Below are positions 26,235 to 35,100 of a stretch of 64,000 nt of DNA, piece after piece; position 1 is the first letter of the stretch; every line of letters starts with the position of its first letter. Made by a program: the position numbers and the translations under genes. Under the pieces are notes generated by a model. The model searched no databases. It was given only the letters and a program-made list of their open reading frames with translations, and was not told the origin of the DNA. The stretch lies in NCBI RefSeq assembly GCF_900104385.1, contig NZ_FNJA01000002.1, positions 856,793-920,792 on the forward strand, written 5' to 3'. This DNA is from Rhodoferax sp. OV413 (GTDB lineage Bacteria; Pseudomonadota; Gammaproteobacteria; Burkholderiales; Burkholderiaceae_C).

Positions 26235-26495
26235 TCAGTAGATCTGATTGTTGGCGCCAAAAGAAATGACGACGCTCTGCTTCTTCGCCAACCGCTCTGG
26301 TTGCGCGTTCTTCGATTCGTCGACGGCCACAGGTTTCCATACCTCATCAACAGCGTCAGTGGTGGCTTGCGTTGGGCTCAGACCGGAGCCGTGGGCGTAC
26401 ATGCATCGGCAGGCGTGTTGCGGTACAGCCATGGTCATCTCTGCCTTATCTGTGTAGCCGCGGGGAGAGTAAGTGTGGACGTCGGCTGGTTCCAT
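26235..26495 (-). CDS. Hypothetical small protein, first of a coupled pair
   Basis: An open frame of 86 codons ending in TGA immediately before the ATG of the next gene. ATG 26432 or 26438 are alternative starts. The C-terminal half (VDEVWKPVAVDESKNAQPER, then LAKKQSVVISFGANNQIY) looks like a real folded segment, and the tight stop-start junction supports translation. No family recognised. Confidence 0.4.
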   Translation of the reverse strand: MEPADVHTYSPRGYTDKAEMTMAVPQHACRCMYAHGSGLSPTQATTDAVDEVWKPVAVDESKNAQPERLAKKQSVVISFGANNQIY

Positions 26496-27129
26496 GGGCT
26501 CGCATTCATGAGGGGATTGCTTCGGCGCAGGCGCTCTGTAAATTCTGCTTGGTTTGAGCGAATCAATGCAGAGTGCCGATGGTGAGATTCTTTCTCAAAA
26601 CGGACGTTTTGAGGGGCAGGTTGCCGGCTTATGCCTGTGCTCATTTGGTTGCGGTGGTTACGTTCTGGCGTCACGCCATATCCGGCAGGAGCCTGCATCG
26701 AGAGCGACGCGGCTGGCACCGATGGCGGACGGTGAGTGCATCCCCTAGATTTGCTGAATGTTGCAATCAACTCGCCTTGGTGATTGAGCAGTGCCTTCGC
26801 GTTGGGATCGCTGCAACACAATGCAAATGAGTGCTCTTTGAAGCTGGATTTCTGGTGAGGGTTTTATCCCTCCTGTGGTAAATTTCAATCTGGACGACAT
26901 TACATCTTCTCTTAACTATTGCGTAAGCAACAGATCGTTGGCCGGGTGCGCGTGACCGGGGCTCTAGTCGTCCTTGAATGCGGTTGCAGCCACCGTACCG
27001 CGGTGTCAATTGAATGGCACCGATGAAGGGCAAGGAACTGTAGGTCTTTGCGATTGACGCCGGAGGAAGGTACGGCACGCAGGGACTGAGGATCTGAGTC
27101 CTCTCCATTTACAGATGGAGGGTACGGTC
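26496..27129. other. Intergenic region upstream of the integrase
   Basis: About 630 bases between divergently oriented genes of the mobile element. It likely holds promoters in both directions and possibly an attachment or excisionase site. Short overlapping open frames were seen but none has a ribosome-binding site or recognisable content. Confidence 0.4.
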
Positions 27130-28704
27130 ATGCCTGAACGCAAGAACCACCCAGCGCGACAAAATGATTTCTCAGATGGCACCGCGAGTTCTGCAGTTGC
27201 CTCAACATCAACCAACTCTGTTGGCGCGGATTCCGCCGGATTGCCCCGGCGCACCCATACGCCCACTCGGCCTGCAAGTGAGTCCAGTGAGGCAGGCTCT
27301 CCCGGCTTGGACAAGAGGTTGGCCGAATTGGTCCGCGGTCGAGACGTGAACCTTCAGAAGGTTCAACCATGCGGCGCGCTCATGGCGCGCAAGCGGTCGA
27401 GCGGTTCCGTCCTGTTCTTCTGGCGCACCACGTACCAAGGCGAACTCGTGCGGTTGGACGTTGGCATCTACAGTGCCTCGGCAAACCGGGCCTGGAAGAT
27501 GCCCGCCGAAGACGGTCGGTATTCTGTGGCGGCAGCGTTGTTCAAGGCCAGCGAGTACGCCTTGGAACACGTCAAGGCGCTACCGGCGGGAGGGATTTTG
27601 GGGTCACGCCGTCGCGCAGTGGAAGAGGGGCTGAAAGCCGTGGCACAGGCGCAGGCCGATCGCGAAGCACTGGAGAACCACACGCTCGCGCATTTGAGCG
27701 ACTTGTACTGGCAATGGATGAGAGACAAAGGCCGTCAGACTTGGAACGAAACCAAAAATGCATTGGGGGTCTACGTGCTCAGCAACCCGCTTGCAAAAAA
27801 GCCCGCCAGCCAGATCACCGATGAGGATATTGCTGACATCCTCAGACCGATTTATGGGAGTAAGAAGGGGCGCCAAGCCAACAAAGTTCGGAGCTACCTT
27901 CACGCGGCATTCGCACTCGCGGCCAAAGCACGGGTAAACGGCAAGTTGGTGCCTGCCTTCAAGGAGTTGAATGTGCGGTTCAATCCTGTCAGCACCACAC
28001 TCGCCGATCAGGAATTCAATGGGGTCGACAAGAACCCCCTGAATGTGGATGAAATGCGGCTGTACTGGCTGCAGATTAAAGAAATCCCTGGCAAGCGCGG
28101 CGCAGCGCTTCGGCTGCATCTGCTTTCTGGCGCTCCACGCATTGCGCAGTTTGTACGGGCCCGGTGGTCTGAATTGGACGATGAGGGAGTGACGCTGTGG
28201 GATACGAAAGGGCGACCCGGATCCGGTGCTCGAAAACACAAGTTGCCGATGCTGTTGGAAGCTGAGGACGCGTTGTCAGAACTGACGAGAGTGGGCCCAT
28301 TTTTGTTCTCCACTAACCACGGAAAAACGCACATCAGCAATACGACCTTGAGCAACTGGGCCAAGGAAGCCGCAGGCGAAAAGATCCGCGCGTTCACAAT
28401 GAAAAGAGTCCGCAGCGGCGTGGAGACTTTGCTCTCATCCCTCAAGGTGGACGAGAAGCATCGAGGGCATCTGCAAAGCCATGGAATCAGCGGCGTGCAG
28501 TCCAAACATTACGACGCGCACGACTATCTGGACGAAAAGTACGATGCGCTTGAGGTGCTGTACGACGCCCTCACGCGTGACGAAGCGCCGATGCCAAAGC
28601 ACGTACAGAAGCGCCGGCAAGCGGCGCGGGAGAGGGCGCGCATGGAAGAGGAGCGCGCGCAGTCGCTCAACGCGCAGCCGGCAGGTGACGGCGATACGGA
28701 TTAG
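27130..28704 (+). CDS. Tyrosine-recombinase-like integrase
   Basis: A 524-residue integrase. ATG 27130 is chosen for GGAGG at 8-nt spacing. Residues 1-60 are Ser/Thr-rich. An arm-binding-like beta domain follows (SGSVLFFWRTTYQGELVRLD), then a core-binding SAM-like helical region (HLSDLYWQWMRDKGRQTWNE). The catalytic domain starts at box I (LLSGAPRIAQFVRARWSELD). Box II reads FTMKRVRSGVETLL, where a His-x-x-Arg would be expected. HLQSHGISGVQSKHYDAHDY provides the late His and the presumed nucleophilic Tyr. The changed box II suggests either a divergent family or reduced activity. It closes the mobile module and sits about 700 bp before the siderophore cluster. Confidence 0.8.
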   Translation: MPERKNHPARQNDFSDGTASSAVASTSTNSVGADSAGLPRRTHTPTRPASESSEAGSPGLDKRLAELVRGRDVNLQKVQPCGALMARKRSSGSVLFFWRTTYQGELVRLDVGIYSASANRAWKMPAEDGRYSVAAALFKASEYALEHVKALPAGGILGSRRRAVEEGLKAVAQAQADREALENHTLAHLSDLYWQWMRDKGRQTWNETKNALGVYVLSNPLAKKPASQITDEDIADILRPIYGSKKGRQANKVRSYLHAAFALAAKARVNGKLVPAFKELNVRFNPVSTTLADQEFNGVDKNPLNVDEMRLYWLQIKEIPGKRGAALRLHLLSGAPRIAQFVRARWSELDDEGVTLWDTKGRPGSGARKHKLPMLLEAEDALSELTRVGPFLFSTNHGKTHISNTTLSNWAKEAAGEKIRAFTMKRVRSGVETLLSSLKVDEKHRGHLQSHGISGVQSKHYDAHDYLDEKYDALEVLYDALTRDEAPMPKHVQKRRQAARERARMEEERAQSLNAQPAGDGDTD

Positions 28705-29401
28705 CAGTCATTCCAGGGAGGCTGCGCTCGGTGGTCGAGAACACGAGGTAATGTAGAGTTCGACTGTTCGAATTCTGTCTTCGTACGAACATATGAATTA
28801 CCTTTTGGTCGTCCAAGTTTTGTCCCACCCCTGATTGGGGGGGCGGAAATTGGAGTTCAACTGAGGGGCCAGGAATTCTGATTCTTTCTGAAGGCCGTAG
28901 GGGCGAGACTCATCGCGGGACAGCACCTCCATTGTTCATGCTGCTTGATGTCCGGACCCTTATTGGGCGTGCGGGCTCATTGTGTCGCGCTGTGAGCCAG
29001 CCTTGGCAGTTTATTGGCAGTCTGTGAGACGGGCGAGTATTCATTTGCTTGGGTGCTCTTCTTCGCACATCGACTTGGCTCACCCAACTCAGCGTCCGTG
29101 CCAACACCCAGCAGATGTCATGTACGCCTTGGTGCACCTGGCATAGAAACTTCACCACCGGGCTTTGCTTAATGTCGCCCCACATGGCGATGTCTCCCTT
29201 TTTGCTCATCAAACGTCTATTGAACAAGAAGGATAGATTTTTCTCGTCACGATAGTTAATGATTCTCATTTGTATTTGTAACTAAGTGTGGAAACTTCAA
29301 ATTTGTGCTTTTCCGACCGCGTCTAGCCCAGTTGACCACTGCTTGAAGTCATCTTTCTTTCTCGCTGCCATTTTCTCGACCGAAGAACACTTGGATCACT
29401 T
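28705..29401. other. Intergenic region between the mobile module and the siderophore cluster
   Basis: About 700 bases. It contains the Fur-box-like site at 29255-29273. A minus-strand open frame (28910-29269) has an internal ATG at 29182 with GGGAG 8 nt upstream, but its product is not recognised and is not annotated as a gene. A T-loop-like GTTCGAATTC occurs near 28768, but no tRNA can be folded around it. Confidence 0.45.
29255..29273 (+). promoter_or_regulatory. Candidate Fur box
   Basis: GTTAATGATTCTCATTTGT matches the 19-bp Fur consensus (GATAATGATAATCATTATC) at 13 of 19 positions by hand count, including the central AATGAT-N2-TCATT. It lies 128 bp upstream of the ECF sigma gene that opens the siderophore cluster. 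Iron-responsive repression of that operon is inferred. Confidence 0.6.
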
Positions 29402-29944
29402 ATGAAAAGAGAATGCATTGATATGCCATTGCCGGCATCGGAGTTCACGCTGGCGGATGTCTTTATCGCGAACCGGGCTCAGTTACAACGAGTTGCACAA
29501 AAAATTGTTCGCACCACCGATCTTGCTGAGGAAGTTCTTCAAGATGCCTATCTGAAACTGGCCGATGGTGCCGCTGTGCGCGCCGTACACAAGCCGTTGG
29601 GGTATTGCTGTCAAGTGGTGCGCAACGTGGCGTTCGATTACCACCGCCACCATTCTGTCGAAGCCAGCTACCGAACTTACTGCGACGACGTCGAATTGAT
29701 GAGTCCACCTAGCAACGATGCGCCCGAGCGCGTGCTGGACGGACGTCAAGCGCTGGTCGTGATCGACCGAGTGCTGGGTGCGTTACCCGCGCGCACGCGC
29801 CTAGCGTTTGAACTTAGCCGCCTTAGCGGAATGACGCAACGTCAGATCGGTGTGCAGCTTGGCTGCTCCGCCACGCTGGTGAATTTTATGATCAAGGATG
29901 CTGATGCGGCGCTAGAGACTTGCCGCTATTTGGTGCAGGGCTGA
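29402..29944 (+). CDS. FecI-type ECF sigma factor of the siderophore cluster
   Basis: A 180-residue extracytoplasmic-function sigma factor. Region 2 is at residues 20-75 (ANRAQLQRVAQKIVRTTDLA, then EEVLQDAYLKLAD; CCQVVRNVAFDYHRHH). Region 4 is at residues 120-175 (LPARTRLAFELSRLSGMTQR, then QIGVQLGCSATLVNFMI). FecI/PvdS-like factors drive siderophore synthesis and uptake genes. The Fur-box-like site upstream suggests that iron starvation relieves repression of this gene, which then activates the operon. It is followed 35 nt later by a short FecR-N-like gene. ATG 29402 was used; ATG 29423 is an alternative and neither has a strong ribosome-binding site. Confidence 0.9.
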   Translation: MKRECIDMPLPASEFTLADVFIANRAQLQRVAQKIVRTTDLAEEVLQDAYLKLADGAAVRAVHKPLGYCCQVVRNVAFDYHRHHSVEASYRTYCDDVELMSPPSNDAPERVLDGRQALVVIDRVLGALPARTRLAFELSRLSGMTQRQIGVQLGCSATLVNFMIKDADAALETCRYLVQG

Positions 29945-29979
29945 AACGACGGGCAGCCCGATTGGCCATCGGCGATACC

Positions 29980-30228
29980 ATGGAGCTGATGAAGAAGGAT
30001 AAAAACCAGGATCCGATATGGCAGTCCGCGTGGACATGGGCACGCCGACAGCACGAAGGCGCCAGCCTGGACGACGCCACCTGTGCGGAGCTCGCGCAGT
30101 GGCTTGCAGCTGATCCGATGCACCGCAAGACCTTTGATGAAGCTGCTCGGCTCTGGTTGCTGGTGAGCTTGGTGCCACCAGCGAACGACATACCCTTGCC
30201 AGACTCCGACAGACTAGCCGACCTCTAG
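29980..30228 (+). CDS. Short FecR N-terminal-like (DUF4880) protein
   Basis: An 82-residue protein corresponding only to the cytoplasmic N-terminal domain of FecR-type sigma regulators (QSAWTWARRQHEGASLDDAT, then CAELAQWLAADPMHRKTFDEAARLW). A full FecR has about 320 residues, with a membrane helix and a periplasmic sensor domain; both are absent and the frame ends cleanly at TAG. It lies between the sigma gene and the MbtH gene. It may tune the sigma factor in the cytoplasm without a surface signal. ATG 29980 and 29989 are alternative starts. Confidence 0.75.
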   Translation: MELMKKDKNQDPIWQSAWTWARRQHEGASLDDATCAELAQWLAADPMHRKTFDEAARLWLLVSLVPPANDIPLPDSDRLADL

Positions 30229-30442
30229 CCACGGCAGCTGTTTGCCTCGCGCCTTAGCGCATCCCAATCTGGTGTTTTACCGGCTACTACGCCGAAGGTT
30301 AGCCATGCGCATGCGAAATGCTTTGCGACTAAACAGCTGGCTTTGCGCAGCGTCATGTATCGCAAGGGGATGGGTTTTTGCTTTACTTTTACTGAGTGAA
30401 GCCCCTTTGCCCGTCGTTTCATAAACTCCAAAAGGATTACCA

Positions 30443-30682
30443 ATGTCTACCAGTTGCTTTGACCGCGAGGACGAAACATTTGTCGTTCTCGTCAACCACG
30501 AAGAGCAGTATTCAATATGGCCGCATTGGAAGACCGTACCTGGTGGTTGGGCAGCAGTTCAAGGCGTCAAAGGGGACAAGAAGACCGTCCTCGAATACGT
30601 CGAGCAGCAATGGACCGACATGCGTCCCAAGTCGCTGCGCGACTGGATGGCCCAGCAGGACAGCCCGCCAGCCGCTGCTTGA
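30443..30682 (+). CDS. MbtH-like protein
   Basis: A 79-residue MbtH family protein, the small chaperone-like partner that binds NRPS adenylation domains and is needed for their folding or activity. The hallmark residues are present: [20 protein letters not shown] followed by PGGW, and the second Trp in RDWM. AAGGAT lies just upstream of ATG 30443. It is upstream of and adjacent to the thioesterase (5-nt gap) in the siderophore operon. Confidence 0.95.
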   Translation: MSTSCFDREDETFVVLVNHEEQYSIWPHWKTVPGGWAAVQGVKGDKKTVLEYVEQQWTDMRPKSLRDWMAQQDSPPAAA

Positions 30683-30687
30683 AGACA

Positions 30688-31428
30688 ATGCAGCCGACGC
30701 TTTCCTTGCTATGTCTGCCCTGTGCTGGCGCCAGTGCCACCATGTACCTGCGCTGGCGGCGCCTACTGCCTCGTTGGATTGAGATCGTGCCGGTGGAGCT
30801 GCCGGGCCGTGGTGTACGCCTGGGCGAGGACTTCGTGGAGGATTTTGATCGCATGGTCGCGCTCCTGTGCGTTGAGCAAGATGCCGCAATGCGCGGCCAC
30901 TTTGCACTCTTCGGGCACAGCATGGGCGCCTTGCTGGCATGGGGCATCGCTCAGCGGCTCCACGTGACGGGCATGACGCTGCCGCGCGCGCTGCTGGTGT
31001 CCGGCAGTGCCGCGCCATCGCAGCGTGATCCTGAGCGCTTCGTCGATCTGAGTGACGATGATGCCCTCATTGCCGATCTGCGCAAGCAGGGGGGGACGCC
31101 TGAAGAACTCTTCCTCAGTCCTGAACTCCTGCGCATGACACTCGACACACTGGCCGCGGATTACAGCGTATGCAAGAGCTTCATGCGTGTGGGCGATGCG
31201 TCGCTGCCAGTGCCTTTGCATGTTCTTGCGGGCCAGAAAGATGATATTGAGCCCTGGCGCATTGAAGCTTGGTCCGGCGAGACCGTACATAACGGCTTTA
31301 CTCTCGACTGGTTCGAGGGCGGTCATTTCTTTATCCGACAGCAGGAGACGCGGGTCCTCTCCACACTGGCGCAGCGATTGGCACAGTCGATAACGGGAGG
31401 AGTCTATGCGCCTCGTGCCTTTGCATGA
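30688..31428 (+). CDS. Type II thioesterase
   Basis: A 246-residue alpha/beta hydrolase of the GrsT/TEII family, which removes wrongly loaded acyl groups from carrier proteins. Seen: LLCLPCAGASATMYLRW at the N-terminus, VELPGRG, nucleophile motif GHSMGALLAWG (Ser about residue 77), and the late catalytic His in EGGHFFIRQQ. The open frame extends back to 30517, but ATG 30688, 5 nt after the MbtH stop, gives the usual family start. The end overlaps the next gene by 23 nt. Confidence 0.93.
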   Translation: MQPTLSLLCLPCAGASATMYLRWRRLLPRWIEIVPVELPGRGVRLGEDFVEDFDRMVALLCVEQDAAMRGHFALFGHSMGALLAWGIAQRLHVTGMTLPRALLVSGSAAPSQRDPERFVDLSDDDALIADLRKQGGTPEELFLSPELLRMTLDTLAADYSVCKSFMRVGDASLPVPLHVLAGQKDDIEPWRIEAWSGETVHNGFTLDWFEGGHFFIRQQETRVLSTLAQRLAQSITGGVYAPRAFA

Positions 31429-32104
31429 ATCGCTACCGATCGGCATTGAGCTCCATCGACTGGACCTGATCTCGGAGTTGAAAGATAAGTGCGCGTGTAA
31501 CGGGGATGACATGCTTGCGCCCTCTGAGTGCTTACGCGCACAGCGGTTCGTCCTCCATGCCGACCGCGTTCGCTTTGTGCAGACCCGTATCGCTGTACGC
31601 CGCTTGCTGGCTGATCGGCTGGCCTGTCATCCCGCAGATGTACCGATCGGCACGGGACTGCACGGCAAGCCCTGCGTGGTGGGTGATGCCGAGGGCCTGC
31701 CAATCTTCAATGTCTCGCATGCCGGTGCCTACGCGCTGATCGCTTTGGCAGATCCTGGCCATGTGACCCATGTGGGCGTGGACATTGAGGCGCACAAGAA
31801 CGACCTTGACACCGACGCAGTCCTTGCCCTTGCCTTCACCGAGCGCGAGTGTCGCGAGGTGCGCGGTGCGCACGATGTTACGCGCGCCTTTTATCAGCGC
31901 TGGGTCGGCAAGGAGGCTGTGCTCAAAGCCATTGGTGTCGGCGTTACCGAACACCTGCAATGCGTAGGCATCCATCCCGATGTGAATGGCGGAATCGACA
32001 TCGCATGCGCCATTCCTGAGTGGCGTGGCTTTGAAGCGGTGGCGCTACCCATGCCGCCCGGTTACGCCGCAGCGCTGGCCTGGCAAACCAAGGAACCGAT
32101 TTGA
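31406..32104 (+). CDS. Sfp-type 4'-phosphopantetheinyl transferase
   Basis: A 232-residue enzyme that attaches the phosphopantetheine arm from CoA to carrier-protein serines, activating the megasynthases encoded downstream. Seen: FNVSHAGAYALIALA, the metal-binding GVDIE near residue 125 and the WVGKEAVLKAIG motif near residue 172, at the normal spacing. It overlaps the thioesterase gene by 23 nt and stops 5 nt before the ATG of the first NRPS gene. Confidence 0.93.
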   Translation: MRLVPLHESLPIGIELHRLDLISELKDKCACNGDDMLAPSECLRAQRFVLHADRVRFVQTRIAVRRLLADRLACHPADVPIGTGLHGKPCVVGDAEGLPIFNVSHAGAYALIALADPGHVTHVGVDIEAHKNDLDTDAVLALAFTERECREVRGAHDVTRAFYQRWVGKEAVLKAIGVGVTEHLQCVGIHPDVNGGIDIACAIPEWRGFEAVALPMPPGYAAALAWQTKEPI

Positions 32105-32109
32105 ATTCC

Positions 32110-35100
32110 ATGACTTCCACTGACTTTGTGAGCCACTTGCGGGATTTGGCCGTCCGGCGGCCGGGCGATACCGCCTTGATTGCCGTGACCGATCGCGAAG
32201 GCTCGGCCATCGACACCCATACAACCTACAGCCAGCTCGACGTTCGTATACGTGCTTTGGCCGCACGGCTGCAGCAGTCTTTTGGCCGCGGCGAGCGTGC
32301 AATGATTATGTTGGACAACGGCGAAGACTACGTCGTCAGTTTCTTTGCTTGCCTTTACGCGGGACTTATAGCCGTGCCGGTGTTTCCTCCCGAGTCCACG
32401 CGCAAGCGTCACCTCGGAAAGCTTGAGGGTATCGCGGCCGACGCCGACGCCTGTTGTGTGCTGACCCACGGTGCCGTCAAGGCGTCCATGGCCGGAGTTG
32501 CCGACGCCTTCGCCGAAGTACCGCTGATCGCCGTGGACGCGATTGGCACTGAAGACGCCGACCGCTGGTCTCCGCACACATCAGCGGCCACCGATATTGC
32601 ATTTTTGCAATACACCTCCGGCTCAACCTCAGCGCCCAAGGGCGTGGTGGTTACGCACGCCAGCCTTATGGCAAACATGCGTGCCATTGAGGAGGGGTTG
32701 TCCGTTGCGCCGGACGATATCTTCGCGACTTGGTTGCCGCTGAACCACGATATGGGGCTGATTGGCGGCCTCCTGCAGCCCCTGCACCGCGGTATTCCTG
32801 TCGTATTGATGTCACCGCGCTATTTCTTGGAGCGGCCTGTGCGCTGGCTTGAAGCTATCTCGCGCCATCGCGTCACTATCAGTGGTGGCCCCGATTTTGC
32901 CTATCGCCTTTGCCTCGAAAGGGTGTCGGAAGGGCAGATGCAGAAACTCGACTTGTCGAGCTGGAGTCTGGCTTTCTCTGGAGCCGAACCTGTGCGCGCC
33001 GACACGTTGCACGAATTCAAGACTCAGTTTGCGGCTGCGGGTTTTTCTGCCGATGCGGTATATCCATGTTATGGTCTGGCCGAATCGACATTGTTCGTGA
33101 CTGGTGGGCAGCGCGGCGCTGGCATGGTCGCGCAGGACTTCTCCAGCCAGGGACTTGCGCGCGGAGTCGTCGAGATCGACGGGGAAGAGGGTGCCACTCT
33201 CGTTGGCTGCGGACGTTCCGTTTCTGGCCACGCGGTGCGCATCGTTGATCCGGCTTCGTTGGCGATTTGCGATACCGGCGTTGTCGGTGAAATCTGGGCC
33301 AGTGGACCCAGCATCGGTAGTGGCTACTGGAACAAGCCCGAGGTGTCGCGGCAGGCCTTTGTCACCCAAGATGGTGCCATCTGGCTGCGAACCGGCGACC
33401 TCGGCTTCGTGCATGATGGCCAGCTCTACGTTGCTGGACGCATTAAGGACATGATCATCGTGCGCGGGCACAACCTGTACCCGCAAGACATAGAGCGCGT
33501 GATTGAGTTCGAGCTTGACACCGTGCGCAAAGGCAGGGTAGCGGCCTTTGCCATCGACGGTACCGACGGAGAGGGCATCGGCCTCGCGGCCGAGGTGTCG
33601 CGCAGCGTCCAGAAGCTGATCACGCCGGAAGCGCTGGTCGAGGCCCTTAACGCTGTGGTGAGTGAACAGTTCGGCGAGCCACTGTCCGTTGTCATGCTGC
33701 TGAATCCTGGTGGCATGCCCAAGACAACGAGCGGTAAGTTGCAGCGCGGCGCCTGCCGGCAAGCCTGGATTGACCGCACGGCCGATGCCTATGCAATGTA
33801 TGCGCATGGCAAGTTCGTGCTTGGCGGTTCTGCCGCTACGGACATGCCGGTCGCGCAATCGGTATTGGACGAGGTCGAGCAATCCGTTGCCGTGATCTGG
33901 AGCGAAGTGCTTCGTCGCGATGCGCTGCCTGCGTTAACACGTGATGCCCATTTTTTCACGCACGGTGGAAACTCACTTGCTGCGACACAGGTAGCGGCTC
34001 GAATCGCCGACCAATGGAAAATTGAGTTCTCCGTGCGTGCGTTGTTCGAGCAGCCGCGCCTGGATGAGCTCGCTGCGGAAGTGCGTCGCGTACTCGCCAC
34101 GGGCAGGCGCAGTGTGCGCAGCAGCATTCCCGTACTACAGGCAGAGCACCGGTTGAAGCCGCTCGCGCTGTCGCATGCACAAGAGCGCCAATGGATCCTG
34201 TGGCAGCTCGCTCCGAAGAGCACTGCATACCATGTGAGTGTGGCCCTCGAACTGTCCGGGCAGCTCAATGCCGAGGCGCTGGGCGCGGCCTTCGATGGAT
34301 TGGCCGCTCGCCATGAAAGCCTGCGGACCGTCTTCCGTGTGGCGGCGGATGGCACGGTTGGCCAGTGGATTCAACCCGCGTCACGGCTTCTGTTGCGCCA
34401 AATCGACCTGCGCGCGCTGCCGGCAGAGGCACGCGAAGCGAGTGCCGCCGAGCACGTCAGTCAGTGTCATGCCGATCCCTTTGATCTTGGCGAAGGTCCG
34501 CTGCTGCGCTCGTCGCTCATCCGCCTGGACGAAGCGCGGCATCTGCTTGTTGTCGTCACGCATCACATCGTGTCCGATGGCACTTCGATGCAAGTGCTGA
34601 TAAGCGAACTTTGCACTGCCTATGCCGCCCATATGGAGGGCGAAGCGCCGCAATTCGACGCGCTGCCGATCCAGTACGCCGACTACGCCCTCTGGCAGCG
34701 CGACTGGCTCGCCGCCGGAGAAAGTGAGCGCCAACTGGCGTACTGGCGCAACCAGCTCGGTGATGAGCATCCCGTGCTGGCTCTGCCCACGGACCACCCA
34801 CGGCATGCAGTGGCGAGCTACCGTGCTGCTAGCCACACCTTCGAGTTGGACATGACGTTGGTCGAACTGCTGCGCTCTAAGGCTCAAGCCCAAGGCGCAA
34901 CCTTGTTCATGACGCTGATGGCCGGCTTCCAGGCGCTGCTGTATCGCTATACCGGCCAGCAGGATGTGCGCGTTGGTGTGCCCGTTGCCAATCGACATCG
35001 TTCCGAGACCACTGGATTGATCGGCTTCTTCGTCAACACTCAGGTGCTCCGCGCCGTGGTGAACGGTCGCATGAGCTTCGCGCAACTGCTAGAACAAACC

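Noticed and set aside
28740..28800. tRNA-like T-loop (GTTCGAATTC) near the end of the integrase module, as a possible attachment site
   Set aside because: No acceptor, D-arm or anticodon arm could be folded around it. The phrase is also part of local short inverted repeats.
28910..29269. Minus-strand open frame of 119 codons overlapping the Fur-like box
   Set aside because: No recognisable content. The start overlaps the regulatory site, and only an internal ATG (29182) has a ribosome-binding site. Not strong enough to call.
30242..30424. Short plus-strand frame between the FecR-like gene and the MbtH gene
   Set aside because: No ribosome-binding site and no recognisable content. Treated as leader sequence.
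32101..32110. TTG start for the first NRPS gene
   Set aside because: ATG 32110 is close and gives the normal FAAL N-terminus. The TTG adds only three residues and overlaps the previous stop.
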